DNA of 52,984 nucleotides from Verrucomicrobiota bacterium (lineage in GTDB: Bacteria; Verrucomicrobiota; Verrucomicrobiia; Verrucomicrobiales; Verrucomicrobiaceae). The translations under genes were made by a program, and so were the position numbers. The notes below the pieces were generated by a model, which saw nothing but the letters and a program-made list of their open reading frames with translations, ran no database searches and was not told where the DNA came from. Below, piece after piece: positions 41,697 through 50,266 of this stretch. How positions within the stretch are numbered: position 1 is the stretch's first letter; every line of letters starts with the position of its first letter. The DNA lies in the NCBI GenBank assembly GCA_025360015.1, contig JANYCZ010000038.1, positions 1 to 52,984 of the forward strand. The letters run 5' to 3'.

Positions 41697-42386
41697 ATGG
41701 CCTTCAGAGCAGACGTACAAGCAGTGATGGGACGTGATCGAGCGATTGAATACCTCGTCACTCGCAATATACCCCATGAGAATAGACCGCGAAGTCAGAG
41801 AGTTCTGGAAAAACTAATCCAGAAGTACGGCCCGGTAGTCGATTCATACCCTTCATGGCACCCCCTTATGACGGCGAACAAGGATCCAAGAGAATGGGGC
41901 CGCGACTCACACACAACGCCCTCCCACCAAGCTGGCTACGAAGGTCTCGATCACCCGATTTATTTGCGGAATGCCATCATCACTTGCCCATATGGAGGGC
42001 AGGAAACCGTCCTAAAGTCTGTCGCAGACCTGAAAGGGCACCCAGACGCCGAAATAACTGCGGAACCGTTAGACGCCCTGCTCTATATGCCCGATGCACA
42101 TCCTGTTGTGATAAAGTGTGAATGGCATCGAGATTTGGAGCACGACGGAACAATTCCCATGAGAATCGCTTCAGGTCTTTTGCTTGAAGAAATGGCACCT
42201 TGCTGGCGATGGGCACAAGTGGCTGAGTCTTGGGAGAATATGAGGCACTACATTCTGGGATCGCCTAGAGGGAGCAAATCGTCCCTATTCGTAAACCAAG
42301 AAACCGGGAACGCTTTAAAATCTCTTTACACCGCGATGATCAACTCTGGAATTCATGGGCCCATCTACGCGGACCGCTTCAAATGA
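41697..42386 (+). CDS. Unknown accessory protein
   Basis: 229 residues, no family recognised. It begins MAFRADVQAVMGRDRAIEYL and has a central part with ITCPYGGQETVLKSVADLKG and VVIKCEWHRDLEHDGTIPMR. No signal or membrane segment. Base use is AT-richer than the PKS cluster. It precedes the HEPN/nuclease gene by 81 bp in the same direction, so the two may be functionally linked. Confidence 0.6.
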   Translation: MAFRADVQAVMGRDRAIEYLVTRNIPHENRPRSQRVLEKLIQKYGPVVDSYPSWHPLMTANKDPREWGRDSHTTPSHQAGYEGLDHPIYLRNAIITCPYGGQETVLKSVADLKGHPDAEITAEPLDALLYMPDAHPVVIKCEWHRDLEHDGTIPMRIASGLLLEEMAPCWRWAQVAESWENMRHYILGSPRGSKSSLFVNQETGNALKSLYTAMINSGIHGPIYADRFK

Positions 42387-42467
42387 TGCGCTGTTCATGC
42401 CAGACATTTTAGTCACAATTGTTGACGTTCATGGAAGAAGCGTTTCTCATCCGGTAGATCGGCATCC

Positions 42468-43409
42468 ATGAATCTTTTATCCATTTTGCGAGAGCGTATT
42501 GAAGCGCTTCCCGTCGGCGATCACACGTATGGCCTGAAATCGGTGTTGCAACATGTCGATGTTGCCACGCGACACCTTGAGCGGGGCCAATCAACTCTCG
42601 ATGACACCGCCTTTACTGACGCGATCTACCGAACCAACCAAGCATTCGAGGGTAGCCTTAAAGAGGCATATCGCGTTTTGGCTGGCGAGGATCCCAATCG
42701 CGTTCGGCCTTACGACATCGAAGAATATTTCCAGAAGAGCGGGGCATTGCGGTCCCGTGTGCTAGCCCAATTCACAAACTACAGGCAAGAGTGGCGCAAC
42801 CCCTCGACTCATGACTACCGTTTAGACTTCGATGGGGATGAGGCTCTGCTTGCTATCGTGACAGTCAGTGCTTTCGCCATCGTGCTGACCGATCAGATTG
42901 CGGAGCGCGTTGCGTTTCAGCAGGCGCAGATTGAAGCGACTTCCGCCCATGTCCCGGTGGCAGCTCCAACAATACCGTTACTTGAACGCTCAACCGATCT
43001 TATAACACAGTTTACTGCAAATTTTCAACTGGGGCTTACGAGAACCGACATTCGGGAGGTCGAAGTTCTTGGCGCCCTTGGAGGTTTTCTCGCCGCGACA
43101 GCGCCCGATGTGACAGCCCAAATTGAGGCTCGGCTTATTCCCGAACACCCCGATCGCCCTGATCTCATCTTGGCCTTTGAGTCGGAGCGGATTGTTGTCG
43201 AGATCAAGCGTGTGCGAAAGCCATCACAGCAATTGGAACAACAAGCTATTCGTCAGGTCACTCACTACATGGTTCTGGGCGGGATTGCGCAGGCCATTCT
43301 TTTCATCTTCAGCAGTCCGAATACAGGCAAAGTCTCCACAAGGACCGAACACATTCCAGGAATCAATGGTCAGATTGTCATCATCACTGCGGAATCGTCA
43401 ACGGCCTAG
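42468..43409 (+). CDS. HEPN-like plus PD-(D/E)XK nuclease protein, probable defence gene
   Basis: 313 residues. The N-terminal 150 residues are helical and contain QEWRNPSTHDYRLD, which has the HEPN RNase motif R-x4-H (R110 to H115). The C-terminal half has a restriction-endonuclease core: HPDRPDLILAFESERIVVEI followed by K (D232, E245, K247), then a helix with QLEQQAIRQVTHYMVLGGIA and strand AILFIFSSP. Both domains are known in bacterial immunity, the first cutting RNA and the second DNA; the combination in one small protein is uncommon. No partner methylase is seen. Confidence 0.65.
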   Translation: MNLLSILRERIEALPVGDHTYGLKSVLQHVDVATRHLERGQSTLDDTAFTDAIYRTNQAFEGSLKEAYRVLAGEDPNRVRPYDIEEYFQKSGALRSRVLAQFTNYRQEWRNPSTHDYRLDFDGDEALLAIVTVSAFAIVLTDQIAERVAFQQAQIEATSAHVPVAAPTIPLLERSTDLITQFTANFQLGLTRTDIREVEVLGALGGFLAATAPDVTAQIEARLIPEHPDRPDLILAFESERIVVEIKRVRKPSQQLEQQAIRQVTHYMVLGGIAQAILFIFSSPNTGKVSTRTEHIPGINGQIVIITAESSTA

Positions 43410-43553
43410 CCATGCGCCGCAGCGCCCCCTCCTTGGGTCACGGCACCTGCTTCCGCCGCCGCCTTTAACCGGCAACACATGAACCGCCGTTGCCATGCAG
43501 CACGGCCTTGCAGACGGCATCGTGTCGAGCTGGGATAAGTTCGTTTCATTGAT

Positions 43554-44393
43554 CTAGTCGATCATATACATCTCCGCAGACTGGATATTACCCGTCCAGT
43601 GAAGAAGAAACCGTTTTGTAATCGTGGTGATGGCAGGAGCAGTAAAGGAAATGGTAAAAACATAATCACCTTTTCCGGCACTAAAGAGCTGTTCGAATGC
43701 TGGACTGCTAACCCATTTATGCCCTTTTGTTCCTGGTCGAAAATTCCAAGGCGTATTGCTGCCAATTTCGACGCCAACGACATCCAGGTAATATTCCAGA
43801 TCATTCGTGAGTGTTTTACACTCTGAATCCAAAGAATCAGAGGGCTGAAACGCAAGGTTGATTTGATCTCCACTCCACAGCCTTTTATCATTGGTCTCGA
43901 TCCGAACGAGTATAGCCCGGCATTCTCTGATTGGTTCCACGCCAGGATTACGAACTGCAACACGAAAAATCCGGCCATGACTTGCATGACCGAACCCTGC
44001 CTTACATCCATCAATATCGGCGGCACACGCAATCTCCAGCTTGGATTCAAATGCGTGTTTAAGATCTGCATTATCATGCTCTAATTCACTGATGCGATTT
44101 TGGCTTGAAAGGTGCAGCCAATAAGGGGACATCAGAGTGCGATAAATAAACTCAGTTCCAAAAAAGACCACCCAAACCAGCCAAGATTCAGTGTCCTGAA
44201 AAAATGTGCGGATGGCATTTGGGAGCCAGGTGGGGTTTGTCCATACGACGATGCCAAGTAAAGCGCTGAAAGCAGCGACCAAAAAATCCACTCTAGAGGG
44301 TTTTCTAGACCGCAGACACTGACCTAGAAAGTTAAAGAAACTCGGCGATTTTATCTGAGCGCGCCCCTTTTGACCTTGCTGATATACTTTCAT
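43554..44393 (-). CDS. Unknown membrane protein with two N-terminal helices
   Basis: About 279 residues from ATG at 44393. In-frame sequence reaches back to 44606, but the extension has no protein-like character. Two membrane helices at about 36-54 (DFLVAAFSALLGIVVW) and 67-85 (SWLVWVVFFGTEFIYRTL) are followed by a short coiled segment (ISELEHDNADLKHAFESKLE) and a beta-rich domain (RIFRVAVRNPGVEPIRECRA, then ILVRIETN). AT-rich, alone in the accessory stretch. Function unknown. Confidence 0.65.
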   Translation of the reverse strand: MKVYQQGQKGRAQIKSPSFFNFLGQCLRSRKPSRVDFLVAAFSALLGIVVWTNPTWLPNAIRTFFQDTESWLVWVVFFGTEFIYRTLMSPYWLHLSSQNRISELEHDNADLKHAFESKLEIACAADIDGCKAGFGHASHGRIFRVAVRNPGVEPIRECRAILVRIETNDKRLWSGDQINLAFQPSDSLDSECKTLTNDLEYYLDVVGVEIGSNTPWNFRPGTKGHKWVSSPAFEQLFSAGKGDYVFTISFTAPAITTITKRFLLHWTGNIQSAEMYMID

Positions 44394-44605
44394 TTCATGA
44401 GGTAATCGAGTTCCGATTAAAGCAAACGAAAATCTACCCACTTTGACACAGAGCGGTTCGTCACCACGACGAACCCATGAAACACAACCTCTTCTCATTC
44501 CATCGCAGCTCCGCCCTGGCATCCTCTGCATCCTTTCCCTCGCCATCGATGAGTCCCCAACCTTCGAAAAAACAAGATCTCCACATCCACCCCTCCCACC
44601 CGCCA

Positions 44606-44738
44606 CGATAACTCAGTGATCACCGACACAAACGCTCGACCACTCTAGGAAGAGCCCGCAACAAAAGTGATCGTCAGGCGCGCGGACCCTCACCGGTCCC
44701 GCGCCTCTTTTCGTTCGTTCCCAAGGGCTCCAGAAAAA
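44606..44738 (+). repeat. Direct repeat element, copy 1 (with terminator-like hairpin)
   Basis: From CGATAACTCAGTGATCACCG to the GC-rich hairpin GGCGCGCGGACC-CTCA-CCGGTCCCGCGCC (44677-44705), followed by TCTTTTCG, it is almost identical to 45361-45492. It could be a small RNA gene with its terminator or simply a duplicated intergenic piece. Confidence 0.85.
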
Positions 44739-44854
44739 GCATCCAAAATTTAGGGCCGCTCTTCGCATGACGGCCATGAATTCAGGGGCTTTGCGCGGAC
44801 TCCTAAAACGCTCCATTCTCGTCCTGTTCTGGTCGCCCGCTCCCATTTTCCCTT

Positions 44855-45127
44855 TCACCCCCCCTCCAGAACAAAGTGGAAATGGTCAAACGGCACGGCC
44901 GCCTCATGACGAAGGGATTTCAGCCGTTGGGGCTCCTGACTGCCGTAGCGCAAGAAGGCGGCGGCCTCTGAAAGTTGGCTGGGCTCATCCAGCAGCCCGA
45001 TCTCAAACAGGCCCTTTTTCTCACTGGTGATGCGTGCGTGGCCGATGGCGATCACCTTTCTCTCCTCATCCAAAAGCTCGGCTGGATACACCGTGGCGGG
45101 AAGACTGGGGCTGGTTTCTTGGATCAT
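44855..45127 (-). CDS. Small hypothetical protein
   Basis: 90 residues, MIQETSPSLPATVYPAELLD, with EERKVIAIGHARITSEKKGL and FDHFHFVLEGG at the end. No family recognised; the sequence has normal amino-acid balance and lies between the two copies of the 44.6/45.4-kb direct repeat. Start ATG at 45127, no clear Shine-Dalgarno sequence. Confidence 0.55.
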   Translation of the reverse strand: MIQETSPSLPATVYPAELLDEERKVIAIGHARITSEKKGLFEIGLLDEPSQLSEAAAFLRYGSQEPQRLKSLRHEAAVPFDHFHFVLEGG

Positions 45128-45360
45128 GGAGAGTGGGGGGGAAGTCTGATGTGGGAGGTAGCGTGGCGCTCACGGTCCTCCGTGCGCCGGAAAAGAGAAG
45201 CGCCCACCTGAATCATCGGCCCGCAGGGGGAAGGTAGCCTTAGGATAGTGCAACCCAAGGGCCCTATGCGATTTGCTGGCATGGATCCGCGCTCCTGCAT
45301 CCGTCTGCTTCATATGAAGTATAAACCCACACTCGAGACATCCGTTCCTCCCCCTCCCCG
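45128..45360. other. Intergenic stretch without visible features
   Basis: GC-rich upstream flank of the 90-residue gene and spacer before the second direct repeat. I see no gene or repeat here. Confidence 0.4.
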
Positions 45361-45492
45361 CGATAACTCAGTGATCACCGACACAAACGCTCGACCACTC
45401 TAGGAAGAGCCCGCAACAAAGTGATCGTCAGGCGCGCGGACCCTCACCGGTCCCGCGCCTCTTTCGTTGTCCAAGGGGCCGGTCAGAAAAAC
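45361..45492 (+). repeat. Direct repeat element, copy 2
   Basis: Near-identical to 44606-44738, 755 bp away, with the same hairpin at 45431-45459 (single-base and short-indel differences). It runs directly into the tandem dyad array. Confidence 0.85.
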
Positions 45493-46020
45493 GGGTCAAC
45501 TCATTGGCCGAAAAAAGGGAAAGAGAACAAAAAAGCCAGACATCCCTCTTCAAAAAATCCGTCTGATTTTTCCCCTTCTTTCCCCTTTTTCGGCCATCCC
45601 TCCTACTGCCCGTTCTTGCGTTTCCTTGCGGCCACCCCGCCAGACTCAGCCGGCCGGGCAGAAAAGCCGGGGCAATGCACTGGCCGAAAAAAGGGGGGGA
45701 AAACAAAGAATCCAGACGTCCCTCATTCAAAAACTCCCTCTTATTTTTCTCCTTCTTTCCCTTTTTTCGGCCATCCCTCTCCGCCTCTGTTTTGTCCCCT
45801 TCTTTGCGCCTCTTTGCGGCCACCCAGACCCGACTCCGCCGCGACTGATCGGAAAACTTGGCCGAAAAAACGGGAAAGAGAACAAAAGATCCAGACGCCC
45901 CTCCTTCAAAAACTCTGTCTCTTTTTTTTCTCCTTCTTTCCCCTTTTTCGGCCATCCCTCCTCCGGCCCCTTTTTCTCCCCTTCTTTGCGTGTCTTTGCG
46001 GCCACACATATCCGACTCAG
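45479..46020. repeat. Tandem array of three ~180-bp dyad repeat units
   Basis: Units begin near 45479, 45653 and 45841. Each contains TGGCCGAAAAAA(C)GGG, a stretch with GAACAAA and AAAAACTC-like sequence, then CCCTTTTTTCGGCCA about 90 bp further, so the two arms are inverted copies. Each unit then has CTTTGCGCCTCTTTGCGGCC or a close variant. The arms resemble a small MITE-like element. Confidence 0.85.
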
Positions 46021-46061
46021 AAAAAATCTCTGCGGCGTTCCAGCCTCTGCGGTGTAAAAAT
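46021..46061. repeat. GCAGAGA-type dispersed repeat
   Basis: AAATCTCTGCGGCGTTCCAG then CCTCTGCGGTGTAAAA, an inverted match of 22530-22567 and related to 16203-16238. It lies directly upstream of the flavoprotein gene start. Confidence 0.75.
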
Positions 46062-46081
46062 CCGTCTCCCCTGACGCCCCC

Positions 46082-47749
46082 ATGCCCTCCCCCCCCCGCT
46101 GGAAACCCCTCGCCCTGCGCCTCTGGCGCATCGCGTTGCTGGCGCTCGCGATGCTCGCCATCCGCCGCTCCCACCCGACCTCCACGACTCTCCCTCTGAC
46201 CGTGGACCGCATCCACGACTTCTTCCCCACCGCTGCCTCCCTCACGACCCAGAACGGCATGCAGGCCGTCAAGGACTCTTCCGGCATCACCCTCGGCCAC
46301 GTCATGCAGACCTCCCCGGAGGGGGACGACATCATCGGCTACTCCGGCCCCACCAACACCCTCATCGCCCTCGACCCCCGCGGCAAAGTCCTCGGCCTGC
46401 GCATCCTCAGCAGCGGCGACACCACCGACCACCTCGCCGAAGTCGTGCGCGAGCGCTCTTTCTTCAAGCAGTTCACCAACCAGAAAGCCGCCGACCTCGC
46501 CAGCCTTCAACCCCAGGCCGTCTCCGGCGCGACCCTCACCAGCAGCGCCATCGCCGAAGGCGTCCTCCGCCGCCTCGGCAAAAGCGCCACCACCTCCCTG
46601 CGCTTCCCCGACGCGATCACCCTCGACGAAGTCAAAAAGCTCGAACCCCACGCCGCCTCCCTGCGCGACTCCACCGCCCACCCCGGCTCCCAGGAGGTGC
46701 TGGATGCCACCGGCACCGTGATCGCCCTCGCTGTGCGCACCGCCCCCGCCTCCGACGGCACCGTCGGCTACAAGGGCCCGAGCGACACCTTCATGCTCAT
46801 GGACCCCACCGGCACCACGCTGCGCGGCATCGCCCTGCGCCGCAGCTACGACACCGAGCAGTACGTCGGCTACGTCACCGGCGACCCCGCCTTCCTCAAA
46901 ACCTTCGACGGCATGACCACCGAGAAGATCGCCCACATCGACTTCAATGCCGCCGGCGTCGAAGGCGTTTCCGGTGCCACCCAGACCAGCTACGGCATCG
47001 CCGAAGGCCTGCGCCTGCGTGCCGGATCCCTGCTTCACGAAGAGGAATCCCGCCGCTCCTGGTGGCAGCAGCTCCGCTGGCGCTGGCAGGACACCGGCCA
47101 CGTGGCCATCCTCCTCGCCGCCTTTGCCATGGCCTTCACCCCCCTGCGCGGCCGCCCCTGGTGCCGCCACCTGCACCACGTACTGCTCGTCATCTACGGC
47201 GGCTTCATCGCCGGAGAAATGCTCTCCCAGGGCCTCCTCACCGGCTGGGCGGCCCACGGCACCCCCTGGCGCAATGCCACCGGCCTCGTCCTCCTCGCCG
47301 CCGTGGCCCTGCTGGGCCCCGTCTTCACCAGCAAGCAGCTCTACTGCCACCACATCTGCCCGCACGGAGCCCTGCAGCAGCTCCTCGTCCGCCGCCTCCC
47401 CTGGCAATGGTCCCCCTCCAAACGGCTCGACTCCCTCCTCTCCAAGCTCCCCTTCGCCCTCCTCGCCCTCGTCCTCTTCAGCGTCGCCTATGCCCTGCCC
47501 GTGAACCTGAACGCCCTGGAGCCCTTCGATGCCTACCTCTTCCGCGTCGCCGGCTGGGCCAGCATCGCCATCGCCATCCTCGGCCTCCTTTTGTCCCTCT
47601 TCACCCCCCTCGCCTACTGCCGCTACGGCTGCCCCACCGGCGCCCTCTTCAAACTCCTCCGCTTCACCGGCGATGCCGACCGCTTCGGCGCGCGCGATTG
47701 GCTCGCCGCGCTCTGCGTCACGTTCGTTCTTCTCTTGGCTCCCGGCTGA
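46082..47749 (+). CDS. Membrane flavoprotein with two FMN-binding domains and a 4Fe-4S (NosR/NapH-like) part
   Basis: 555 residues. One N-terminal membrane helix (LRLWRIALLALAMLAIRRS) precedes two FMN_bind domains. Each has the flavinylation-type motif: VSGATLTSSAIAEGVLRRLG (about 140-160) and VSGATQTSYGIAEGLRLRAG (about 300-320). The C-terminal half has about five membrane helices and two cysteine motifs, LYCHHICPHGALQQLL and AYCRYGCPTGALFKLL, as in NosR/NapH-type membrane ferredoxin domains. ApbE-type transferases attach FMN to such SGAT threonines. It probably passes electrons across the inner membrane to an extracytoplasmic reductase. No apbE or nos gene is nearby. Confidence 0.85.
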   Translation: MPSPPRWKPLALRLWRIALLALAMLAIRRSHPTSTTLPLTVDRIHDFFPTAASLTTQNGMQAVKDSSGITLGHVMQTSPEGDDIIGYSGPTNTLIALDPRGKVLGLRILSSGDTTDHLAEVVRERSFFKQFTNQKAADLASLQPQAVSGATLTSSAIAEGVLRRLGKSATTSLRFPDAITLDEVKKLEPHAASLRDSTAHPGSQEVLDATGTVIALAVRTAPASDGTVGYKGPSDTFMLMDPTGTTLRGIALRRSYDTEQYVGYVTGDPAFLKTFDGMTTEKIAHIDFNAAGVEGVSGATQTSYGIAEGLRLRAGSLLHEEESRRSWWQQLRWRWQDTGHVAILLAAFAMAFTPLRGRPWCRHLHHVLLVIYGGFIAGEMLSQGLLTGWAAHGTPWRNATGLVLLAAVALLGPVFTSKQLYCHHICPHGALQQLLVRRLPWQWSPSKRLDSLLSKLPFALLALVLFSVAYALPVNLNALEPFDAYLFRVAGWASIAIAILGLLLSLFTPLAYCRYGCPTGALFKLLRFTGDADRFGARDWLAALCVTFVLLLAPG

Positions 47750-47772
47750 AACCGGACTACCAACCCCCAGAC

Positions 47773-48561
47773 ATGCCCCTCCTTTCCAACTTAGAGTCCA
47801 AATTCGGCCGCTTCGCCATTCCCGGCCTCGTGCAGATCATCGCCGGATTCCAACTCCTCGTGCTCGCCACGGTCATGCTGATGTCCCCGGAAGGCGCAGC
47901 GGGATTTCTGCAGTTCCTCGAACTCAATCCACTGCGCGTGATGCACGGCGAAGTCTGGCGGCTGTTCACGCATGTGTTCATCCCCGGCAATTTCTCCCTC
48001 ATCTGGGCGCTCATCGGCACCATGTTCATGATGTGGATTGGCAAGGGTCTGGAAGCCGCCTGGGGTGCCTTTCGCGTCAATCTCTACATCTTCGGCTGGA
48101 TGTTTGCCGTCACCGTGGGAGCGCTGCTGTTTCACTGGCCGGCCCAGGGGATGTTTCTCTATCAAACCCTCCTCTTCGCCTTTGCCACGCTGTTTCCGAA
48201 TGAAGAGATCTACATCTACTTCATCCTCCCGGTGAAAATGAAATGGGTCGCCGCCCTGAGCGCAGGCATGACCATCTTCATGGTCATCGGCAATCCCATC
48301 CTGCTGCTCCCCGTGCTGCTGGCCCACCTGAACTTCTTCGTCGCCTTCGGCCCCGGCTTCATCAGCGAACGCGCCCGCATGGCCCAGGTGGCCTCCCGCC
48401 GTGGCCGCTTTGAGTCCGCCCAGCTCCCCCAAGGCAGCTTTTTCCACCAGTGCACCGTCTGCAAAAAGACCGAGCTGGATGACCCGCACCTCGACTTCCG
48501 CGTGCTCGAGTCCGGCGATGAAATCTGCACCGTCTGCCGCGCCAAACAGATCGCGGGGTAA
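47773..48561 (+). CDS. Rhomboid-like membrane protein with C-terminal zinc ribbon
   Basis: About 262 residues from ATG at 47773; the in-frame region upstream is out-of-frame coding sequence of the flavoprotein gene. The N-terminal part has rhomboid features (MHGEVWRLFTHVFIPGNFSL) and about five to six membrane helices. I do not see the catalytic G-x-S-G, so proteolysis is unlikely. The C-terminus has two CxxC pairs, FHQCTVCKKTELDD and EICTVCRAKQ, a zinc ribbon. It lies 23 bp after the flavoprotein gene and 6 bp before the recombinase gene, an operon arrangement. Confidence 0.75.
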   Translation: MPLLSNLESKFGRFAIPGLVQIIAGFQLLVLATVMLMSPEGAAGFLQFLELNPLRVMHGEVWRLFTHVFIPGNFSLIWALIGTMFMMWIGKGLEAAWGAFRVNLYIFGWMFAVTVGALLFHWPAQGMFLYQTLLFAFATLFPNEEIYIYFILPVKMKWVAALSAGMTIFMVIGNPILLLPVLLAHLNFFVAFGPGFISERARMAQVASRRGRFESAQLPQGSFFHQCTVCKKTELDDPHLDFRVLESGDEICTVCRAKQIAG

Positions 48562-48567
48562 CACACC

Positions 48568-49455
48568 ATGGACGACCCGCTCGCCGCCGGCTTTCTGGAG
48601 TTCATGGAAGTGGAGCGCCGCTCCTCCGAGCGCACCCTGGCCAACTACGAGCTGGCCCTGCGCCAGTTCCGCGAGTGGCGCCCCCCCTTCAAAGGCTGGG
48701 CCGAACTCACCGCCGACGACTTCCGCGCCTTCCTCTTTGATTTGATGAAGAAGGAGCGCGGCCGCGCCACCATCCGCCTCCAGTTCGCCGCCCTGCGCAG
48801 CTTCTTCAAATGGCTCACCCGCAGGCGCGGCTGGAAGGCCAACCCCCTGCTCGACGTCCAGCTCCCCAAGCGCGAGAAAAAGCTCCCCGTCGTCCTCACC
48901 GTCACCCAGGTGGAGGCCATGCTCGCCCTCCCGCTCAGCATGGAAAAATCCAAGCGCGATGCCCTCTGGGCCCCCGAGCGCGACACCGCCATCCTGGAGC
49001 TCTTTTACAGCACCGGCATGCGCCTCAGCGAACTCGTCGGGCTGAACGTCGCCGACATCGACACCTACACCGAAACCGTCCGCGTCTTCGGCAAAGGCAA
49101 AAAAGAGCGCCTCTGCCCCGTCGGCTCCAAAGCCCTCGAAGCCGTCCAGCGCTACCGCCTCAAATCCGGCGTACATGACGGCGCGCTCTTCCTCAGCAAG
49201 CTGCGCACCCGCATCACCGGCCAGGCCGTGGATGACGTCATCATGAAATACTGGCGCGCCTCCGGCCTCCCCGTCCACCTCACCCCGCACAAGCTGCGCC
49301 ACAGCTTCGCCACCCACCTCCTCAACAACGGCGCCGACCTCCGCAGCGTCCAGGAGCTCCTCGGCCACGCCAGCCTCTCCACCACTCAGATCTACACCCA
49401 CGTCTCCACCCAGCGCATGAAGGAAGTTTACGACAAGGCCCACCCCCGCGCCTGA
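48568..49455 (+). CDS. Tyrosine recombinase XerC/XerD
   Basis: 295 residues, the usual Xer length. N-terminal SAM-like domain (SSERTLANYELALRQFREWR) and catalytic domain with all key residues: GMRLSELVGL (R152), FGKGKKERLCP (K177), TPHKLRHSFATHLLN (H241, R244), LLGHASLSTTQIYTHV (H267, Y276). Xer recombinases resolve chromosome dimers at dif sites. The short spacing to the upstream gene suggests co-transcription. Whether it is XerC or XerD cannot be settled here. Confidence 0.93.
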   Translation: MDDPLAAGFLEFMEVERRSSERTLANYELALRQFREWRPPFKGWAELTADDFRAFLFDLMKKERGRATIRLQFAALRSFFKWLTRRRGWKANPLLDVQLPKREKKLPVVLTVTQVEAMLALPLSMEKSKRDALWAPERDTAILELFYSTGMRLSELVGLNVADIDTYTETVRVFGKGKKERLCPVGSKALEAVQRYRLKSGVHDGALFLSKLRTRITGQAVDDVIMKYWRASGLPVHLTPHKLRHSFATHLLNNGADLRSVQELLGHASLSTTQIYTHVSTQRMKEVYDKAHPRA

Positions 49456-49504
49456 GTTGAGGGATTGAACCCAGCCAAGAATCGGTTTAGTGTGCGTCAT
49501 TCTC

Positions 49505-49756
49505 ATGACCTGTCTGCTTGAAGTCGAATTCCCGGTCACCTTGACATTGCACGCAAAGAGTCGTGCAGATGTGGAACAGCGTAGCCGCTTTCTGCTGGCC
49601 TTAAAATACTTCGAGCTTGGAGAAGTCAGTTCAGGACAGGCGGCAAAGATGTGCGGCATGGGCCGCGTGGCCTTCCTCGCCGAATGCAGCCGCTGCGGCG
49701 TCCCAGTGACCGAGCTGGACGGCGATGATCTTGAACAGGAATTCGCCGATGGCTGA
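49505..49756 (+). CDS. UPF0175-family antitoxin
   Basis: About 83 residues from ATG at 49505 (ATG at 49490 is in frame five codons earlier). It follows the UPF0175 pattern: LKYFELGEVSSGQAAKMCGM, then GRVAFLAECSRCGVPV. These proteins are antitoxins of PIN-like DUF3368 toxins, and one follows immediately with 8 bp overlap. Acts as DNA-binding repressor and toxin neutraliser in known pairs. Confidence 0.85.
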   Translation: MTCLLEVEFPVTLTLHAKSRADVEQRSRFLLALKYFELGEVSSGQAAKMCGMGRVAFLAECSRCGVPVTELDGDDLEQEFADG

Positions 49757-50242
49757 CTTCTTTGCTCATCCCATTGTTTGCAACACCGGTCCACTCATTG
49801 CCTTGAGCCGCGCCAGTCTCGGACATTTGCTGCCAAAGCTGTTTCCGCACGTAATGACGACCCAGACCGTGGTCGCCGAACTGACCGCCAAAGATGCGGG
49901 AGACACCGATGCAGTGCGGCAAACTCTCGCCCATGTCGAGATCGTGGCGACCTCAACACCCGATCCGCTGCTCGTCACCGAACTGGATGCCGGTGAGGCA
50001 TCGGTCATCCAGGCGGCGCGCGATCATGGTATCACCGGCGTCTTGATTGACGAACGCCGGGCACGACGTATCGCCTCAGAAGCCTATCATCTGGAAGTGC
50101 GAGGTACCTGCGCCGTGCTCCTGCGGGCAAAGCGCGAAGGCTTTATCTCAAGCATTAACCAGTGCTGAAAGACCTTGTGGCCAATGGCTATTTCATTGGT
50201 CCGCAGCTCATGATGGAATGCCTGCGCCGGGCGGAGGAATAA
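49749..50242 (+). pseudogene. PIN-domain (DUF3368) toxin with C-terminal frameshift
   Basis: From ATG at 49749, MADFFAHPIVCNTGPLIALS, then VVAELTAKDAGDTDAVRQ, ELDAGEASVIQAARDHG and VLIDERRARRIASEAY give the PIN core (family-typical Asn at the first position, E, D and D sites). The reading ends early at TGA (50166-50168). Shifting by one base gives VLKDLVANGYFIGPQLMMEC, then LRRAEE and TAA at 50240-50242, matching the normal end of DUF3368 proteins. One base has been lost near 50158-50162, removing about 26 residues. The toxin could be inactive, which would fit an antitoxin that remains intact. Confidence 0.75.
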
Positions 50243-50266
50243 TCTCTCCGCCGCCACCCCCATCGC

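Noticed and set aside
44613..44858. An 81-codon open frame on the minus strand
   Set aside because: It overlaps the first direct repeat copy and its translation follows the repeat hairpin; no protein-like features.
45428..47407. A 659-codon open frame on the minus strand
   Set aside because: It runs antisense to the clear FMN-binding/4Fe-4S gene and through the repeat array; its Gly/Ala/Glu-rich translation is typical of a GC-rich shadow frame.
47791..49794. A 667-codon open frame on the minus strand
   Set aside because: It is antisense to the rhomboid-like, XerC/D and UPF0175 genes, all of which have family motifs.
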